64,000 bases of DNA from positions 401,476 to 465,475 of the forward strand of contig NZ_RJVB01000002.1 of the NCBI RefSeq assembly GCF_003751505.1. The letters are read 5' to 3'. Below the pieces are notes generated by a model. That model made no database searches. It was not told the DNA's origin and saw only the letters and a list, made by a program, of their open reading frames with translations. A program made the position numbers and the translations under genes. Of the stretch, positions 45,416 to 55,200 are shown one piece after another; within the stretch, counting starts at the first letter, position 1, and each line of letters starts with the position of its first letter. Origin of the DNA: Erwinia sp. JUb26 (GTDB lineage Bacteria; Pseudomonadota; Gammaproteobacteria; Enterobacterales; Enterobacteriaceae).

Positions 45416-46473
45416 CAACCCTGAACGCCGGTTCCGTGGTGTTTGAGCACGTTTCGAAACGCTTCGCGGGCTTTAACGCCCTGCCCGATCTGTCGCTGAC
45501 GGTGGAACCGGGTACGCTGGTGACGCTGCTTGGCCCGTCCGGCTGCGGTAAAACCACCACCCTGCGGCTGCTGGCCGGGCTGGAGCATCCGACATCCGGG
45601 CGCATTCTGATTGGCGGTAAAGACGTCACTAATCTCCCCGCCAACGAACGCGATGTGGCAATGGTATTTCAGTCCTACGCGCTGTTCCCGCATATGAGCG
45701 CGCTCGACAATATTATGTACGGCCTGCAGTCCTCCGGCATCAGCAAGCGCGAAGTGCAGGATCGGGCGCGCGAGGGGCTGAAGCTGGTTGGGTTAGAAAG
45801 CCAGGGGCAGCGCCTGCCGTCCGAGCTGTCCGGCGGGCAGCAGCAGCGCATCGCCGTGGCGCGCGCGCTGGTGCTGGAACCGCAGGTGCTGCTGCTTGAT
45901 GAACCGCTGTCGAATCTGGATGAACGCCTGCGCCGCCGCGTGCGGACCGACATCCGCGATCTGCAACAGCGGCTGGGCTTCACCGCGGTCTACGTGACTC
46001 ACGATCAGGAGGAGGCGCTGGCGGTGTCCGATAAAATTATCGTGATGAAAGAGGGCAATATCGCCCAGCAGGGTGCGCCGGAGAGCCTCTATCGCGCGCC
46101 GAACTCCGTATTTATCGCCGATTTTATGGGCGAGGCCAACATTCTGCCGTGTGAGGTGGAGCTGGTAGAAGGCGATGAGGCGCTGATCAGACTGGGAAAT
46201 CAGCGCTATCGCGTACGCGGCAACGGAATGAAAACCGGCGCGGCGCAGCTGTCCGTCAGGCCGCAGTTTATCACCCTGCGCGACGATGGCGTCGGCGCGC
46301 TGCCGGGGGAAGTGACGCACAGCACCTGGCTGGGCGATCATATTGAGTATGAGGTGGCGACCGAGCTGGGGCCGTTGTTTATTGTCGATGCGCAGATGGA
46401 ACGGCAGCTGCCGCTGACATCGCGCGTGGCGATTGATTTTAAACCGCAGGGCCTGGCCCTGATTGCTGGCTAA
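45412..46473 (+). CDS. AfuC-like ABC transporter ATPase
   Basis: ATP-binding subunit of 353 aa that powers the fused permease. Walker A GPSGCGKTTT near 40, Q-loop in VFQSYALFPHM, signature LSGGQQQRIAVARAL near 140, Walker B VLLLDEPLSNLD, and H-loop in YVTHDQEEAL. A C-terminal TOBE/OB regulatory domain covers about 240-353. Its start is coupled to the permease stop. Confidence 0.92.
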   Translation: MTTLNAGSVVFEHVSKRFAGFNALPDLSLTVEPGTLVTLLGPSGCGKTTTLRLLAGLEHPTSGRILIGGKDVTNLPANERDVAMVFQSYALFPHMSALDNIMYGLQSSGISKREVQDRAREGLKLVGLESQGQRLPSELSGGQQQRIAVARALVLEPQVLLLDEPLSNLDERLRRRVRTDIRDLQQRLGFTAVYVTHDQEEALAVSDKIIVMKEGNIAQQGAPESLYRAPNSVFIADFMGEANILPCEVELVEGDEALIRLGNQRYRVRGNGMKTGAAQLSVRPQFITLRDDGVGALPGEVTHSTWLGDHIEYEVATELGPLFIVDAQMERQLPLTSRVAIDFKPQGLALIAG

Positions 46474-46487
46474 TTTAAGGATAGATA

Positions 46488-47291
46488 ATGAGTGAATCAG
46501 TGACCCACGATGCACTGCTGGCGCGGCTGGCGCTGGCGGAAAAGGTGGCGCGCGCCGGGGGAGAAAAGGCGCTGGCGTATTTCCATCAGCGCGACAGCCT
46601 GGTGGTGGAAACCAAACATGATTTGCAGGATGTCGTTTCAAAGGCCGACCGCGAAGTCGAGCAGATGATCGACCAGCAGATCCGCGCGCAGTACCCGGAC
46701 GACGGCTTTCTGGGTGAAGAGTATGGGCTGCAGGCAGGCTCATCGGGCTATACCTGGGTGGTCGATCCGATTGACGGCACCAGCCCGTTCCTCAACGGCA
46801 TGCCCAACTGGTGCGTCTCGGTGGCGGTGCTGCAGGACGGCGTGCCGGTGATTGGGGTGATTTATGCCCCCTACTATCAGGAATGCTACGTCGCCGCGCT
46901 GGGGCATGGGGCCACGCTGAACGGCAAGCGTTTACAGGTTGACCCTGCCCGCACGCTGCAGAACCACGTCACCGGTTTTGGTGCCAACAGCTACGTCAGC
47001 CCGGATGAGGTGGGGAAAATTCTGGCCTCGCTGCTGGAGGCGGGCGGCAACTTTATCCGCATCGGGTCCGGTGCGCTGATGCTGGCCTGGGTGGCCGCGG
47101 GCCGCGTGGTGGGCTACTACGAACCCTACATGCACGCCTGGGACTGCCTGGCCGGTTACTGCCTGGTCAAAGAAGCAGGCGGCTGGTATCACCCGTTTAA
47201 TACCGAAGGCGACCGCCTGCTAAAAGGCGCGCAGGTGCTGGCGGTGGCACCCGGCGCGGAAGCGGATCTGCGGCGCATCGCCGGGCTGTAG
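46488..47291 (+). CDS. Inositol-monophosphatase-family phosphatase, copy 2
   Basis: 267-aa IMPase-family enzyme with GFLGEEYG, WVVDPIDGTSPFLNGMPNW and HAWDCLAGYCLVKEAGG as metal and substrate motifs. It is close in layout to the gene at 38883 (both begin with a region ending YFHQRDSL or FYQQRDSL), so the pair arose by duplication and was placed in opposite operons. It is 14 bp after the ATPase gene. Cytosolic removal of phosphate from the imported ester is the natural inference. Confidence 0.88.
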   Translation: MSESVTHDALLARLALAEKVARAGGEKALAYFHQRDSLVVETKHDLQDVVSKADREVEQMIDQQIRAQYPDDGFLGEEYGLQAGSSGYTWVVDPIDGTSPFLNGMPNWCVSVAVLQDGVPVIGVIYAPYYQECYVAALGHGATLNGKRLQVDPARTLQNHVTGFGANSYVSPDEVGKILASLLEAGGNFIRIGSGALMLAWVAAGRVVGYYEPYMHAWDCLAGYCLVKEAGGWYHPFNTEGDRLLKGAQVLAVAPGAEADLRRIAGL

Positions 47292-47384
47292 TGCCGTGCG
47301 CGGATCTGAAGCGCATTGCCAGACGGTAACGCAGGCGAAAAACCAGCAAGTAACCGGTTATACAACGAGTTGACGCAAACCAGA

Positions 47385-47413
47385 CGCCTTACCTGCTTAC
47401 GGCGGGTAAGGCG
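47385..47413. terminator. Hairpin between convergent phosphatase and ClC genes
   Basis: Nine-base arms CGCCTTACC / GGTAAGGCG around an 11-base loop, in the 135-bp gap between two convergent genes. No strong T-run on either side. Confidence 0.45.
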
Positions 47414-47426
47414 CACACCTTTAGCC

Positions 47427-49118
47427 TCAAATAAAGTCCTTCGCCTTTTGGATCAGGCTGGTTTTGGTCAGCGCCCCGACGTATTTGCGCTCCTGCGGAT
47501 TATTCAGCACCGGCAGGCGCTCCAGGGTGATGCGGGCGAACGCCTCCCAGCCTTCCCGAATAGTCTGGTTTTCAAAGATGGTCGGGAAGCTGGCGTCCAT
47601 AACGCAGCTCACCGGCGAGGTCAGGGTAATCTCCTTATCCAGCACCTTGTGCGAGATATCGTGAATCGAGACCGCGCCGAGGAAGGTGCCTTTATGGTCG
47701 ATGACATAAACAAAGCGCTCGCGCTTCAGCGAGCTTACCGCCATCGCTTTGCCTACCGAATCCTCCGGCGTCAGCGCCGCGCCGGAGACGATAAACTGCG
47801 AGATAATGCCGTTATCAAAATCGAATTTGGCATCCGAACGGCTGAAGTGGCTGTTGACCACCGAGTAGGTGCTGCCCGACTGCAGGCGATAGGCCAGCAT
47901 CGACGCCAGCACGCAGGCGATCATCGTGGGGAACAGCAGGCTGCTGTTGAGCGTCATTTCCAGCACCATCAGCATCGCCATCAGCGGCGCCTGGCTTACC
48001 GAGGACAGCACCGCGCCCATGCCAACGGCGGCAAACACTTCGGCGTTGCTGACCGGCACCCCGGCCATGATGGCCACCAGCGCCACCAGCTGCCCCATCA
48101 GCGCGCCAATCAGCAGCGCCGGGGTGAACAGACCGCCCACCGCGCTGGAGCCGACCGAAATCGCCGTTGCCAGCATTTTTAGCAGCAGCAGCGCCGCCAG
48201 CATCGGCAGCAGGAAGCTGCCCGCCATAATGCGCACGATTACCTCGTAGCCGTTGCCGAGGATCTGCGTGCTGCCGATCGCCAGCGCCCCCACCAGCACG
48301 CCGCCCAGCCCCAGCCGCAGCGGCAGACTGCCGATGCGGGCGAACTGCCGCTTGCTCTGCCCAATCAGCCAGATCATCGCCCAGCCGAACAGCCCGGCCA
48401 GCAGGCCGACCCCCACCGTCAGCAGAATGCTGTCCGGCGTCAGCTCAAACTGCGCGTGGGAAAAGGGATAAATCGCCGACCGGTAGCCCAGCGACCACAT
48501 GGTCAGCACCGCCACGCCGGAGGCGATAATCAGCGGGATCAGGCGCTGCATGGCCGAAATGCCGAAGGCGATTTCCGCCACGAAGATCGCCGACGCCAGC
48601 GGCGCATGGTAGACCGACGACAAACCGGCGGCGGCGGCCATCGCCACCACGTCGCTGTTTTTCAGCGGCAGCGATTTAAACAGCCAGCGCCCCATCAGGC
48701 TGCCGCTCAGCGCCGACAGCTGCACCATCGGCCCTTCCCGACCAATGGAGGCACCGCTGCTGATACTGGCCAGCGAGGAGAGGCCGCGAAACAGCGAGGT
48801 CCGGGTGGGCACGCTGTCCAGCCGGGCGTTGATCACATCCAGATAATCGGTGCGAATCGTTTCCTTCTGTTCTAACGCCGCGGCATAGCGCAGGAAAAAT
48901 CCGGCAATCAGCCCGCCGCCGCCCACGATCAGCGGCCAGAAATACCAGGGGTAGACGTGCATGGCCTCGGTGATGTCCTGCTGACCGCCGAACAGCAGCA
49001 GATCGATAAGTTCGATCAGTTGGCGAAAGCCCAGCGTGACCAGCGACGCCACCAGCCCGACAGGGATCGCCACCAGAATGCTGGTCCAGTTAAGTGCATG
49101 TTTAGTGCCAATGGACAT
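47427..49118 (-). CDS. ClC-family chloride channel/exchanger with CBS domains
   Basis: Membrane protein of 563 aa. The ClC core has SSGASIGREGPMVQLSA with the gating glutamate, GSSAVGGLFTPALLIGAL, and GMGAVLSSVSQAPLMA. The gating glutamate in GREGP permits Cl-/H+ exchange, though channel activity is possible. Residues about 430-563 form a tandem CBS pair (ISQFIVSGAALTPEDSVGKA; CVMDASFPTIFENQTIREG), which E. coli ClcA and ClcB lack. It stands alone at the right end of the organophosphate island. Confidence 0.88.
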   Translation of the reverse strand: MSIGTKHALNWTSILVAIPVGLVASLVTLGFRQLIELIDLLLFGGQQDITEAMHVYPWYFWPLIVGGGGLIAGFFLRYAAALEQKETIRTDYLDVINARLDSVPTRTSLFRGLSSLASISSGASIGREGPMVQLSALSGSLMGRWLFKSLPLKNSDVVAMAAAAGLSSVYHAPLASAIFVAEIAFGISAMQRLIPLIIASGVAVLTMWSLGYRSAIYPFSHAQFELTPDSILLTVGVGLLAGLFGWAMIWLIGQSKRQFARIGSLPLRLGLGGVLVGALAIGSTQILGNGYEVIVRIMAGSFLLPMLAALLLLKMLATAISVGSSAVGGLFTPALLIGALMGQLVALVAIMAGVPVSNAEVFAAVGMGAVLSSVSQAPLMAMLMVLEMTLNSSLLFPTMIACVLASMLAYRLQSGSTYSVVNSHFSRSDAKFDFDNGIISQFIVSGAALTPEDSVGKAMAVSSLKRERFVYVIDHKGTFLGAVSIHDISHKVLDKEITLTSPVSCVMDASFPTIFENQTIREGWEAFARITLERLPVLNNPQERKYVGALTKTSLIQKAKDFI

Positions 49119-49293
49119 CGTTTTACCCCGAAATTCTTTTCTCTATCGTGCGAGAGCGGCGGCGAAAAATCAAATCGTGACCGCGACGTCGGCATGACGT
49201 TTTTAGCCATTGCACCCGGGCTGCCGCATGTTAATCTGCCTTTTCCCTTTTTGGCCGCGACTGCACCGGCCTGCTTAGAGAACGGACTATACT

Positions 49294-50283
49294 ATGATTC
49301 GCTTTGCCGTCGTTGGAACCAACTGGATCACCCGTCAGTTTGTCGATGCCGCTCATGAAACGGGTAAGTTTAAGCTGACCGCCGTCTATTCCCGCACCCT
49401 TGAACAGGCGCAGACCTTCTCCAGCGATTATCCGGTAGAGCAGCTTTTTGACTCGCTGGAAGAGATGGCCCAGTCCGATCTGATCGATGCGGTTTATATC
49501 GCCAGCCCGAACGCCCTGCACTGCCCGCAGTCCCTGCTGTTCTTACGCCAGCGCAAGCACGTGATTTGTGAAAAGCCGCTGGCGTCGAACCTGCGTGAAG
49601 TGGAAGAGATGGTGGCCTGCGCGCGTGAACATCAGGTTGTGCTGTTCGAAGCCTTCAAAACCGCCAGCCTGCCGAACTTCCAGCTGTTGCAGCAGTCGCT
49701 GCCGAAGATCGGCGTGCTGCGTAAGGCGCTGATTAACTACTGCCAGTATTCCTCCCGTTATCAGCGCTACCTCGACGGTGAAAATCCGAATACCTTTAAT
49801 CCGCGCTGGTCCAACGGCTCGATTATGGATATTGGCTACTACTGCCTCGGCACCGCGGTCAGCCTGTGGGGCGAGCCCCTGAAGGTCATCGCCAGCGCCA
49901 CGCTGCTGGAAAGCGGCGTGGACGGTGCGGGCACCGTGCTGCTGGACTACGGCAGCTTCGACGTGACCCTGCAGCATTCCAAAATCAGCCAGTCGGTTCT
50001 GCCGAGCGAGATCCAGGGTGAAGCCGGTTCTCTGGTGATTGAGCACGTTTCCGAATGCCAGAACGTCAGCTTTGTGGCGCGGGGCGCGAAGCCGCAGGAT
50101 CTCAGCCAGCCGCAGCATATCAACACCATGCTGTACGAAGCGGAAACCTTTGCGCGGCTGATTGAAACCAACGAGATTAACCACCCCGGCCTGAACTACT
50201 CGCTAAGCATGGCGCGACTGTTGACGGAAATCCGCCGTCAGACCGGCGTGGTGTTCCCGGCCGATGGTCAGGGATCCGCGTAA
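49294..50283 (+). CDS. ygjR: Gfo/Idh/MocA-family oxidoreductase YgjR
   Basis: NAD(P)-dependent oxidoreductase of 329 aa: N-terminal nucleotide fold IRFAVVGTNWITRQFVDAA, then the family motif HVICEKPLASN near 90 and the IMDIGYYCLG motif near 175. E. coli ygjR lies near ygjP and sstT, and the gene has the same place here if the organophosphate island is ignored. Substrate unknown. Confidence 0.85.
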   Translation: MIRFAVVGTNWITRQFVDAAHETGKFKLTAVYSRTLEQAQTFSSDYPVEQLFDSLEEMAQSDLIDAVYIASPNALHCPQSLLFLRQRKHVICEKPLASNLREVEEMVACAREHQVVLFEAFKTASLPNFQLLQQSLPKIGVLRKALINYCQYSSRYQRYLDGENPNTFNPRWSNGSIMDIGYYCLGTAVSLWGEPLKVIASATLLESGVDGAGTVLLDYGSFDVTLQHSKISQSVLPSEIQGEAGSLVIEHVSECQNVSFVARGAKPQDLSQPQHINTMLYEAETFARLIETNEINHPGLNYSLSMARLLTEIRRQTGVVFPADGQGSA

Positions 50284-50309
50284 AACCCCCGATCGTTGCG
50301 ATCGCCTGA

Positions 50310-50335
50310 TGCTGCGGGCATTTCGTGCCGCAGCA
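50310..50335. terminator. Hairpin after ygjR
   Basis: Arms TGCTGCGG / CCGCAGCA around a 10-base loop, 27 bp after the ygjR stop. No T-run; weak call. Confidence 0.4.
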
Positions 50336-50485
50336 CGGCTTTATGCCGACCGACAGTGGCTAATTCCGAATTTTCCCTTCCCCTGACAGAACATTTCCTT
50401 ATACTTCCCTGCGCAAACACACATAAGCCGCCGCAAAATCATGCCGTGCGGCAGAACTCCAGATAACGACAGTGATTTAAACATT

Positions 50486-51739
50486 ATGAGCAGAGAAAAC
50501 AGAGGTCGCGGGGTCATCCAGCGCCTGATGCAGGGAAGCCTGGTAACACAAATCATGATTGGACTGCTGGCGGGTATCGCGCTGGCCTGGTTCTCAAAAA
50601 GCAATGCGCTGGCCGTGGGCCTGCTGGGCGAGCTGTTCGTTAGCGCGCTGAAAGCCGTGGCGCCCATTCTGGTGCTGGTGCTGGTTATCGCCTCCATCGC
50701 CAGCCATCAGCAAGGTCAGAAAACCAATATTCGCCCGATCGTGATGCTGTATCTGCTCAGCACTTTCTGCGCGGCGGTGGTTGCGGTGGTTGCCAGCCAC
50801 CTGCTGCCGCAGAGCCTGACGCTGCGCGCGGCCAGTACCGAAATCACCCCGCCTTCCGGTATTCTGGAAGTGCTCGACGGCCTGCTGATGAGCATGGTGG
50901 CCAACCCGATTGAAGCGCTGATGAAAGCCAACTACATCGGCATTCTGGTATGGGGTATCGGCCTGGGCCTGGCGTTCCGCCACAGCAGCGCCACCACCCG
51001 TACCTTCCTCAGCGATGCCTCTGACGCCGTGACCCGCCTGGTGCGCGTGGTGATCCGCTTTGCACCGATCGGCATCTTTGGCCTGGTCGGTTCGATTCTG
51101 GCCTCTACCGGCTTTGAAGCGCTGTGGGATTACGCCCACCTGCTCGGTCTGCTGCTGGGCTGTATGCTACTGATGGCGCTGGTATTTAACCCGATTCTGG
51201 TGTGGTGGCAGATCCGCCGCAACCCGTATCCGCTGGTATTTACCTGCCTGCGTGAAAGCGGCGTGACCGCCTTCTTTACCCGCAGCTCGGCGGCAAATAT
51301 TCCTGTAAATATGGCGCTGGCGAAAAAGCTGAATCTGGATGAAGACACCTATTCTGTCTCGATTCCGATCGGGGCCAATATCAGCATGGCCGGGGCATCC
51401 ATTACGATTACCGTGCTGACTCTGGCGGCGGTGAATACGCTGGGGATTCATGTAGATGTCGGCACGGCAATTCTGCTGAGCCTGGTGGCATCGATCTGTG
51501 CCTGCGGCGCCTCCGGCGTGGCCGGCGGCTCCCTGCTGCTGATCCCGGTGGCCTGTAATATGTTTGGTATTCCGAATGAGGTGGCCATGCAGGTTGTAGC
51601 GGTCGGCTTTATTATCGGCGTGCTGCAGGATTCGGCGGAAACCGCCCTGAACTCGTCGGCGGACATTCTATTTACCGCCGCGGCCTGTATGGCGGAAGAC
51701 CGACGCGCGGGCGTGGTGAAATCACAGACTCAGGAATAA
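50486..51739 (+). CDS. sstT: Na+:serine/threonine symporter
   Basis: DAACS-family symporter of 417 aa from ATG 50486; the frame is open to 50441, but E. coli SstT homology begins near [20 protein letters not shown]. Motifs: [40 protein letters not shown] and [17 protein letters not shown], characteristic of the substrate and sodium sites. In E. coli alx precedes it; no alx gene or its riboswitch is seen here. Confidence 0.95.
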   Translation: MSRENRGRGVIQRLMQGSLVTQIMIGLLAGIALAWFSKSNALAVGLLGELFVSALKAVAPILVLVLVIASIASHQQGQKTNIRPIVMLYLLSTFCAAVVAVVASHLLPQSLTLRAASTEITPPSGILEVLDGLLMSMVANPIEALMKANYIGILVWGIGLGLAFRHSSATTRTFLSDASDAVTRLVRVVIRFAPIGIFGLVGSILASTGFEALWDYAHLLGLLLGCMLLMALVFNPILVWWQIRRNPYPLVFTCLRESGVTAFFTRSSAANIPVNMALAKKLNLDEDTYSVSIPIGANISMAGASITITVLTLAAVNTLGIHVDVGTAILLSLVASICACGASGVAGGSLLLIPVACNMFGIPNEVAMQVVAVGFIIGVLQDSAETALNSSADILFTAAACMAEDRRAGVVKSQTQE

Positions 51740-51747
51740 TTTCGACC

Positions 51748-51780
51748 GGCCTGGTTTCCCTCTCGGCGGGAAACCAGGCC
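51748..51780. terminator. Strong hairpin after sstT
   Basis: Perfect 13-bp stem GGCCTGGTTTCCC / GGGAAACCAGGCC with a 7-base loop, eight bases after the sstT stop, between sstT and the convergent uxaA. The T-run is missing, but stability and place support a transcript end for sstT. Confidence 0.6.
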
Positions 51781-51887
51781 GTAACGCCCGCTACAGGCAG
51801 CGTGCAGGATGAATCGGCTATCAATGCTGAACTCACCGCAGACCGTCAATGCCTCCTGCCTTAGTCCGCAGCATCCCTCCTTCAGAC

Positions 51888-53375
51888 TTACAGCGTCACA
51901 CCACTTTTAAAGATCGCCAGCTCGCGGAACTCATTCACTTCGTTGCGCGCCGGTCGCCCGTTCGCAATCTCAACGATGGTATCCACAAAGCTCGCCAGCA
52001 GGTCCGGCATCTCGGTGCCGTGAATTAACTGACCGGCGTCGAAGTCGATCCAGTGCGGCTTCTTGTTCGCCAGTTCGCTGTTGGTCGCCAGCTTCACCGT
52101 CGGTACAAATCCACCGTACGGCGTGCCGCGCCCGGTGCTGAACAGCACCATGTGGCAGCCCGCACCGGCCAGCGCGCTGGTGGCAACCGCATCGTTACCC
52201 GGCGCGCTAAGCAGGTTCAGGCCCGGTTCTTTCAGCCGCTCGCCGTATTTCAGCACGTCCACCACCTGGCTTTGCCCGGCTTTCTGCGTACAGCCCAGCG
52301 ATTTCTCTTCCAGAGTAGTAATACCGCCGGCTTTGTTGCCCGGTGACGGGTTTTCATAGATCGGCTGGTTGTGGGCGATAAAGTACTTCTTAAAGTCGTT
52401 CACCATGTTGACGGTTTTCTCGAAGGTCGACTCGTCGCGGCAGCGGCTCATCAGAATACGTTCCGCGCCGAACATTTCCGGCACTTCGGTCAGCACGGTG
52501 GTGCCGCCGTTGGCGATCATCTGGTCTGAGAAACGGCCCAGCAGCGGGTTGGCGGTAATACCGGACAGCCCGTCCGAGCCGCCGCACTCCAGGCCGAACT
52601 TCAGCTCGCTGAGTTTGCCCGGCTGGCGTCGATCGTGGCGCATCATTTCGTACAGCGCGTGCAGCTGTTCCAGCCCCGCTTCCACTTCATCATCCTGCTG
52701 CTGGCAAATCATGTAGCGCACGCGGCTGTCGTCATACGCGCCCAGCGTCTCGCGGAACTCATCCACCTGGTTGTTTTCACAGCCGAGGCCGATCACCAGC
52801 ACCGCCCCGGCATTCGGGTGGCGCACCATGTTCTGCAGCATGGTACGGGTGTTCTCATGGTCCTGCCCCAGCTGCGAGCAGCCGAAGGTATGGCTGAACA
52901 GATGCACGCCGTCGATGCCTTCCGCCTGATTAGTCTCTTTCAGGAACCGCTGCAGGATCTGTCGGGCAATACCGTTAACGCAGCCGACCGTCGGCAGGAT
53001 CCACAGTTCGTTGCGGATGCCGACGTCGCCATTATCACGGCGGAAGATCTGCACCTCGCGATCCGCCGCCTGCGGCGGTACGGTCGCGAAGTCAGGCAGG
53101 TATTCATACTCATCCAGGTCGCTCAGGTTGGTGCGCGCGTTCTGTGAGTGGATGATTTCGCCTGGCGCAACCGGGCGAGTAGCGTGCCCAATCGGCAGGC
53201 CATATTTCATCACCAGCGCGCCGGTTTCCAGCGGCTGAAGGGCAAATTTGTGCCCGCGCCCGACCGGCTGGGCCAGGACGACCGCGTGCTGGCCGATCGT
53301 GACCTGCTCGCCCTCTTCCAGGTCGCGCAGTGCAACGGCAACATTATCCAGATCGTGAATTTTCAGACTTTGCAT
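51888..53375 (-). CDS. uxaA: Altronate dehydratase
   Basis: Iron-dependent dehydratase converting D-altronate to 2-keto-3-deoxygluconate in galacturonate degradation. From ATG 53375 it has 495 aa, the length of E. coli UxaA. It has an N-terminal SAF domain (residues 1-95), then the UxaA core with HTFGCSQLGQDHENT, KFGLECGGSDGLSGITANP and KAGGITTLEEKSLGC. It follows uxaB by ten bases. Confidence 0.95.
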   Translation of the reverse strand: MQSLKIHDLDNVAVALRDLEEGEQVTIGQHAVVLAQPVGRGHKFALQPLETGALVMKYGLPIGHATRPVAPGEIIHSQNARTNLSDLDEYEYLPDFATVPPQAADREVQIFRRDNGDVGIRNELWILPTVGCVNGIARQILQRFLKETNQAEGIDGVHLFSHTFGCSQLGQDHENTRTMLQNMVRHPNAGAVLVIGLGCENNQVDEFRETLGAYDDSRVRYMICQQQDDEVEAGLEQLHALYEMMRHDRRQPGKLSELKFGLECGGSDGLSGITANPLLGRFSDQMIANGGTTVLTEVPEMFGAERILMSRCRDESTFEKTVNMVNDFKKYFIAHNQPIYENPSPGNKAGGITTLEEKSLGCTQKAGQSQVVDVLKYGERLKEPGLNLLSAPGNDAVATSALAGAGCHMVLFSTGRGTPYGGFVPTVKLATNSELANKKPHWIDFDAGQLIHGTEMPDLLASFVDTIVEIANGRPARNEVNEFRELAIFKSGVTL

Positions 53376-53385
53376 CGCGAATACC

Positions 53386-54834
53386 TTACTTAATCTGCGC
53401 CAGCGCGGCGCGCATACCAACGGTAATAATCTGTTCCAGCTGAGCGGTCACGCTCGCCGTCAGGCCCGGAAGACGGTTCAGGTCCTGCCCCCAGTGGGCG
53501 TCATCGGCCAGCACGTCGCTAACCAGCTGGCTGAGGGGAATATCGTGTGCCTCCGCCAGCGGCCACAGCGAAGCGAAGCGCGCCAGCCAGTGGGCGTCGT
53601 CCTGCAGCGCGTAGCGGGTGCCGCTGCGCTCGCCGCGGTAGTACGCCAGCAGTGCCGCAAAGGCAAAGCTCAGGCGCGGCGACGGTGCGCCCTGCTGTTC
53701 AACCTGCGCCAGCAGCGCGGGCAGCAGTCGGGTACGGAACTTGGTCATGCCGTTCAGCGCAATCGCGCTGAGCTGGTGGCGGATAAACGGGTTGCGGAAG
53801 CGGTTGAGAACCGCATCGGCGAAGGCATTCAGCTCGTCCGGGGACTGTTCCAGCGTCGGGATAATCTCCTCGCGCAGCGTGGAATCGACAAAAGCGGCTA
53901 CCTCCGCGTCATCCATCGCTTCACCAACGGTATCCAGCCCGGCGAGGAACGCGACCGGGACCATCGCGGTGTGCGCGCCGTTGAGAATCGCCACCTTGCG
54001 GGCCTTATACGGCGCAATATCGTCGACCATGCGAATGTTCAGGGAAAGCTGGTCAAGGCGCAGCGCCCGGGCCACCCATTCCGGTCCTTCAATAATCAGC
54101 TGGTAGTAAACCTCACCGGCCACCAGATAGTCGTCGCGATAGCCCAGCTCCGCGTGCAGTTCGGCAGCATCGTCGGGATAGCCGGTCACGATGCGGTCCA
54201 CCAGCGTCGAGCAGAAGGTATTGCTCTGCTCAACCCACTGAGCAAACGCCGCAGGCAGCTGCCATTCGCGGGCCAGGCGCAGCACCAGTTCACACAGCGC
54301 GGCACCGTTATCGTCGATCAGTTCGCAGGGCAGGATCACCCAGCCTTTATCGGCCGCGCCGTCGAAGTGCTGCCAGCGTTCCAGCAGCAGTCGGGTCAGC
54401 TTGGCCGGAAAGCTGACTGGAGGAGCGCTGTCCCGCGTATCGGTAGCATCCAGGCTGATGCCCGCTTCGGTGGTGTTGGAGAAGACAAATTTCATCTCCG
54501 GGTTACGCGCCAGCGCCAGGAAGCCTTCGTAGTCATCAACCGGATGAATTTCACGGTTAACCGAGCGGATCAGACGCGCTTCGCTGACCACCTTCCCGTC
54601 ATCGTTAATGCCGCGGATCAGCGTGGTATACAGCCCCTGCTGGCCGTTCAGGCTGCGCTTCGCTGCGCTGTTGCGCGGCCTGACCACCACCACCCCGGCA
54701 TCAAGATCGGTGTGCTCATTCAACAGGTCTAACTGCCAGTCGATAAAGGCACGAAGAAAATTGCCCTCACCAAACTGGATCACGCGTTCGGCATCCTGGC
54801 GGCCGGGAAAATTATCACGGTTCAGCGTCTGCAT
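53386..54834 (-). CDS. uxaB: Tagaturonate reductase (altronate oxidoreductase)
   Basis: NADH-dependent enzyme of the polyol dehydrogenase family, 482 aa, reducing D-tagaturonate to D-altronate. It has [19 protein letters not shown] at the start (nucleotide site), [12 protein letters not shown], and the [20 protein letters not shown] catalytic segment near 283. The partner uxaA is directly behind it. A likely ExuR operator lies 41 bp upstream. Confidence 0.95.
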   Translation of the reverse strand: MQTLNRDNFPGRQDAERVIQFGEGNFLRAFIDWQLDLLNEHTDLDAGVVVVRPRNSAAKRSLNGQQGLYTTLIRGINDDGKVVSEARLIRSVNREIHPVDDYEGFLALARNPEMKFVFSNTTEAGISLDATDTRDSAPPVSFPAKLTRLLLERWQHFDGAADKGWVILPCELIDDNGAALCELVLRLAREWQLPAAFAQWVEQSNTFCSTLVDRIVTGYPDDAAELHAELGYRDDYLVAGEVYYQLIIEGPEWVARALRLDQLSLNIRMVDDIAPYKARKVAILNGAHTAMVPVAFLAGLDTVGEAMDDAEVAAFVDSTLREEIIPTLEQSPDELNAFADAVLNRFRNPFIRHQLSAIALNGMTKFRTRLLPALLAQVEQQGAPSPRLSFAFAALLAYYRGERSGTRYALQDDAHWLARFASLWPLAEAHDIPLSQLVSDVLADDAHWGQDLNRLPGLTASVTAQLEQIITVGMRAALAQIK

Positions 54835-54874
54835 CTGGTATCCCCTGGAAAGTTCTGTGTTTCAATATCAGCAA

Positions 54875-54893
54875 AGTTATCATACCAATTGTA
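54875..54893. promoter_or_regulatory. Candidate ExuR operator of uxaBA
   Basis: Read on the minus strand, ACAATTGGTATGATAAC resembles the ExuR/UxuR palindrome AAATTGGTATACCAATTT, with one good half-site (AATTGGTAT). It is 41 bp before the uxaB start. Confidence 0.6.
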
Positions 54894-55150
54894 CCGAGCG
54901 CTGAATAAATAGTGAGAAACCGATCACAAAAAACACTATCAACTGCGGGTGATTAGATTACCCCAACCATGAAAAACAAAATAAGCTGATGAAAAAATTC
55001 AATAAATTAAATAATCGAGTTTCCGAAAGCGTTACACACCCGGTCTTAACCTTAGCCATAAAGGTATAACATCTTTGCCACTCGCTACGAACAAAGCTTA
55101 GCAACAGAGGTTGCAAGACCTTAACGAGGGTCTGTTTTTTTAGTTCGGGG

Positions 55151-55168
55151 AAAGTGGTATAACAGGTT
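55151..55168. promoter_or_regulatory. Candidate ExuR operator in front of exuR
   Basis: AAAGTGGTATAACAGGTT follows the pattern AAATTGGTATACCAATTT with a conserved TGGTATA centre, 32 bp before the exuR start. A weaker like site (AAAGGTATAACATCTTT) lies at 55060-55076. The 366-bp gap between uxaB and exuR holds these sites and both promoters. Confidence 0.6.
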
Positions 55169-55200
55169 TCAGAAAATCATTGTGTATCGGAGCGCGAACC

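Noticed and set aside
42086..46473. Ferric iron ABC transporter
   Set aside because: The family resemblance is real, but the paired iron-binding tyrosines are not seen, there is no Fur box, and the operator and neighbours tie it to organophosphates.
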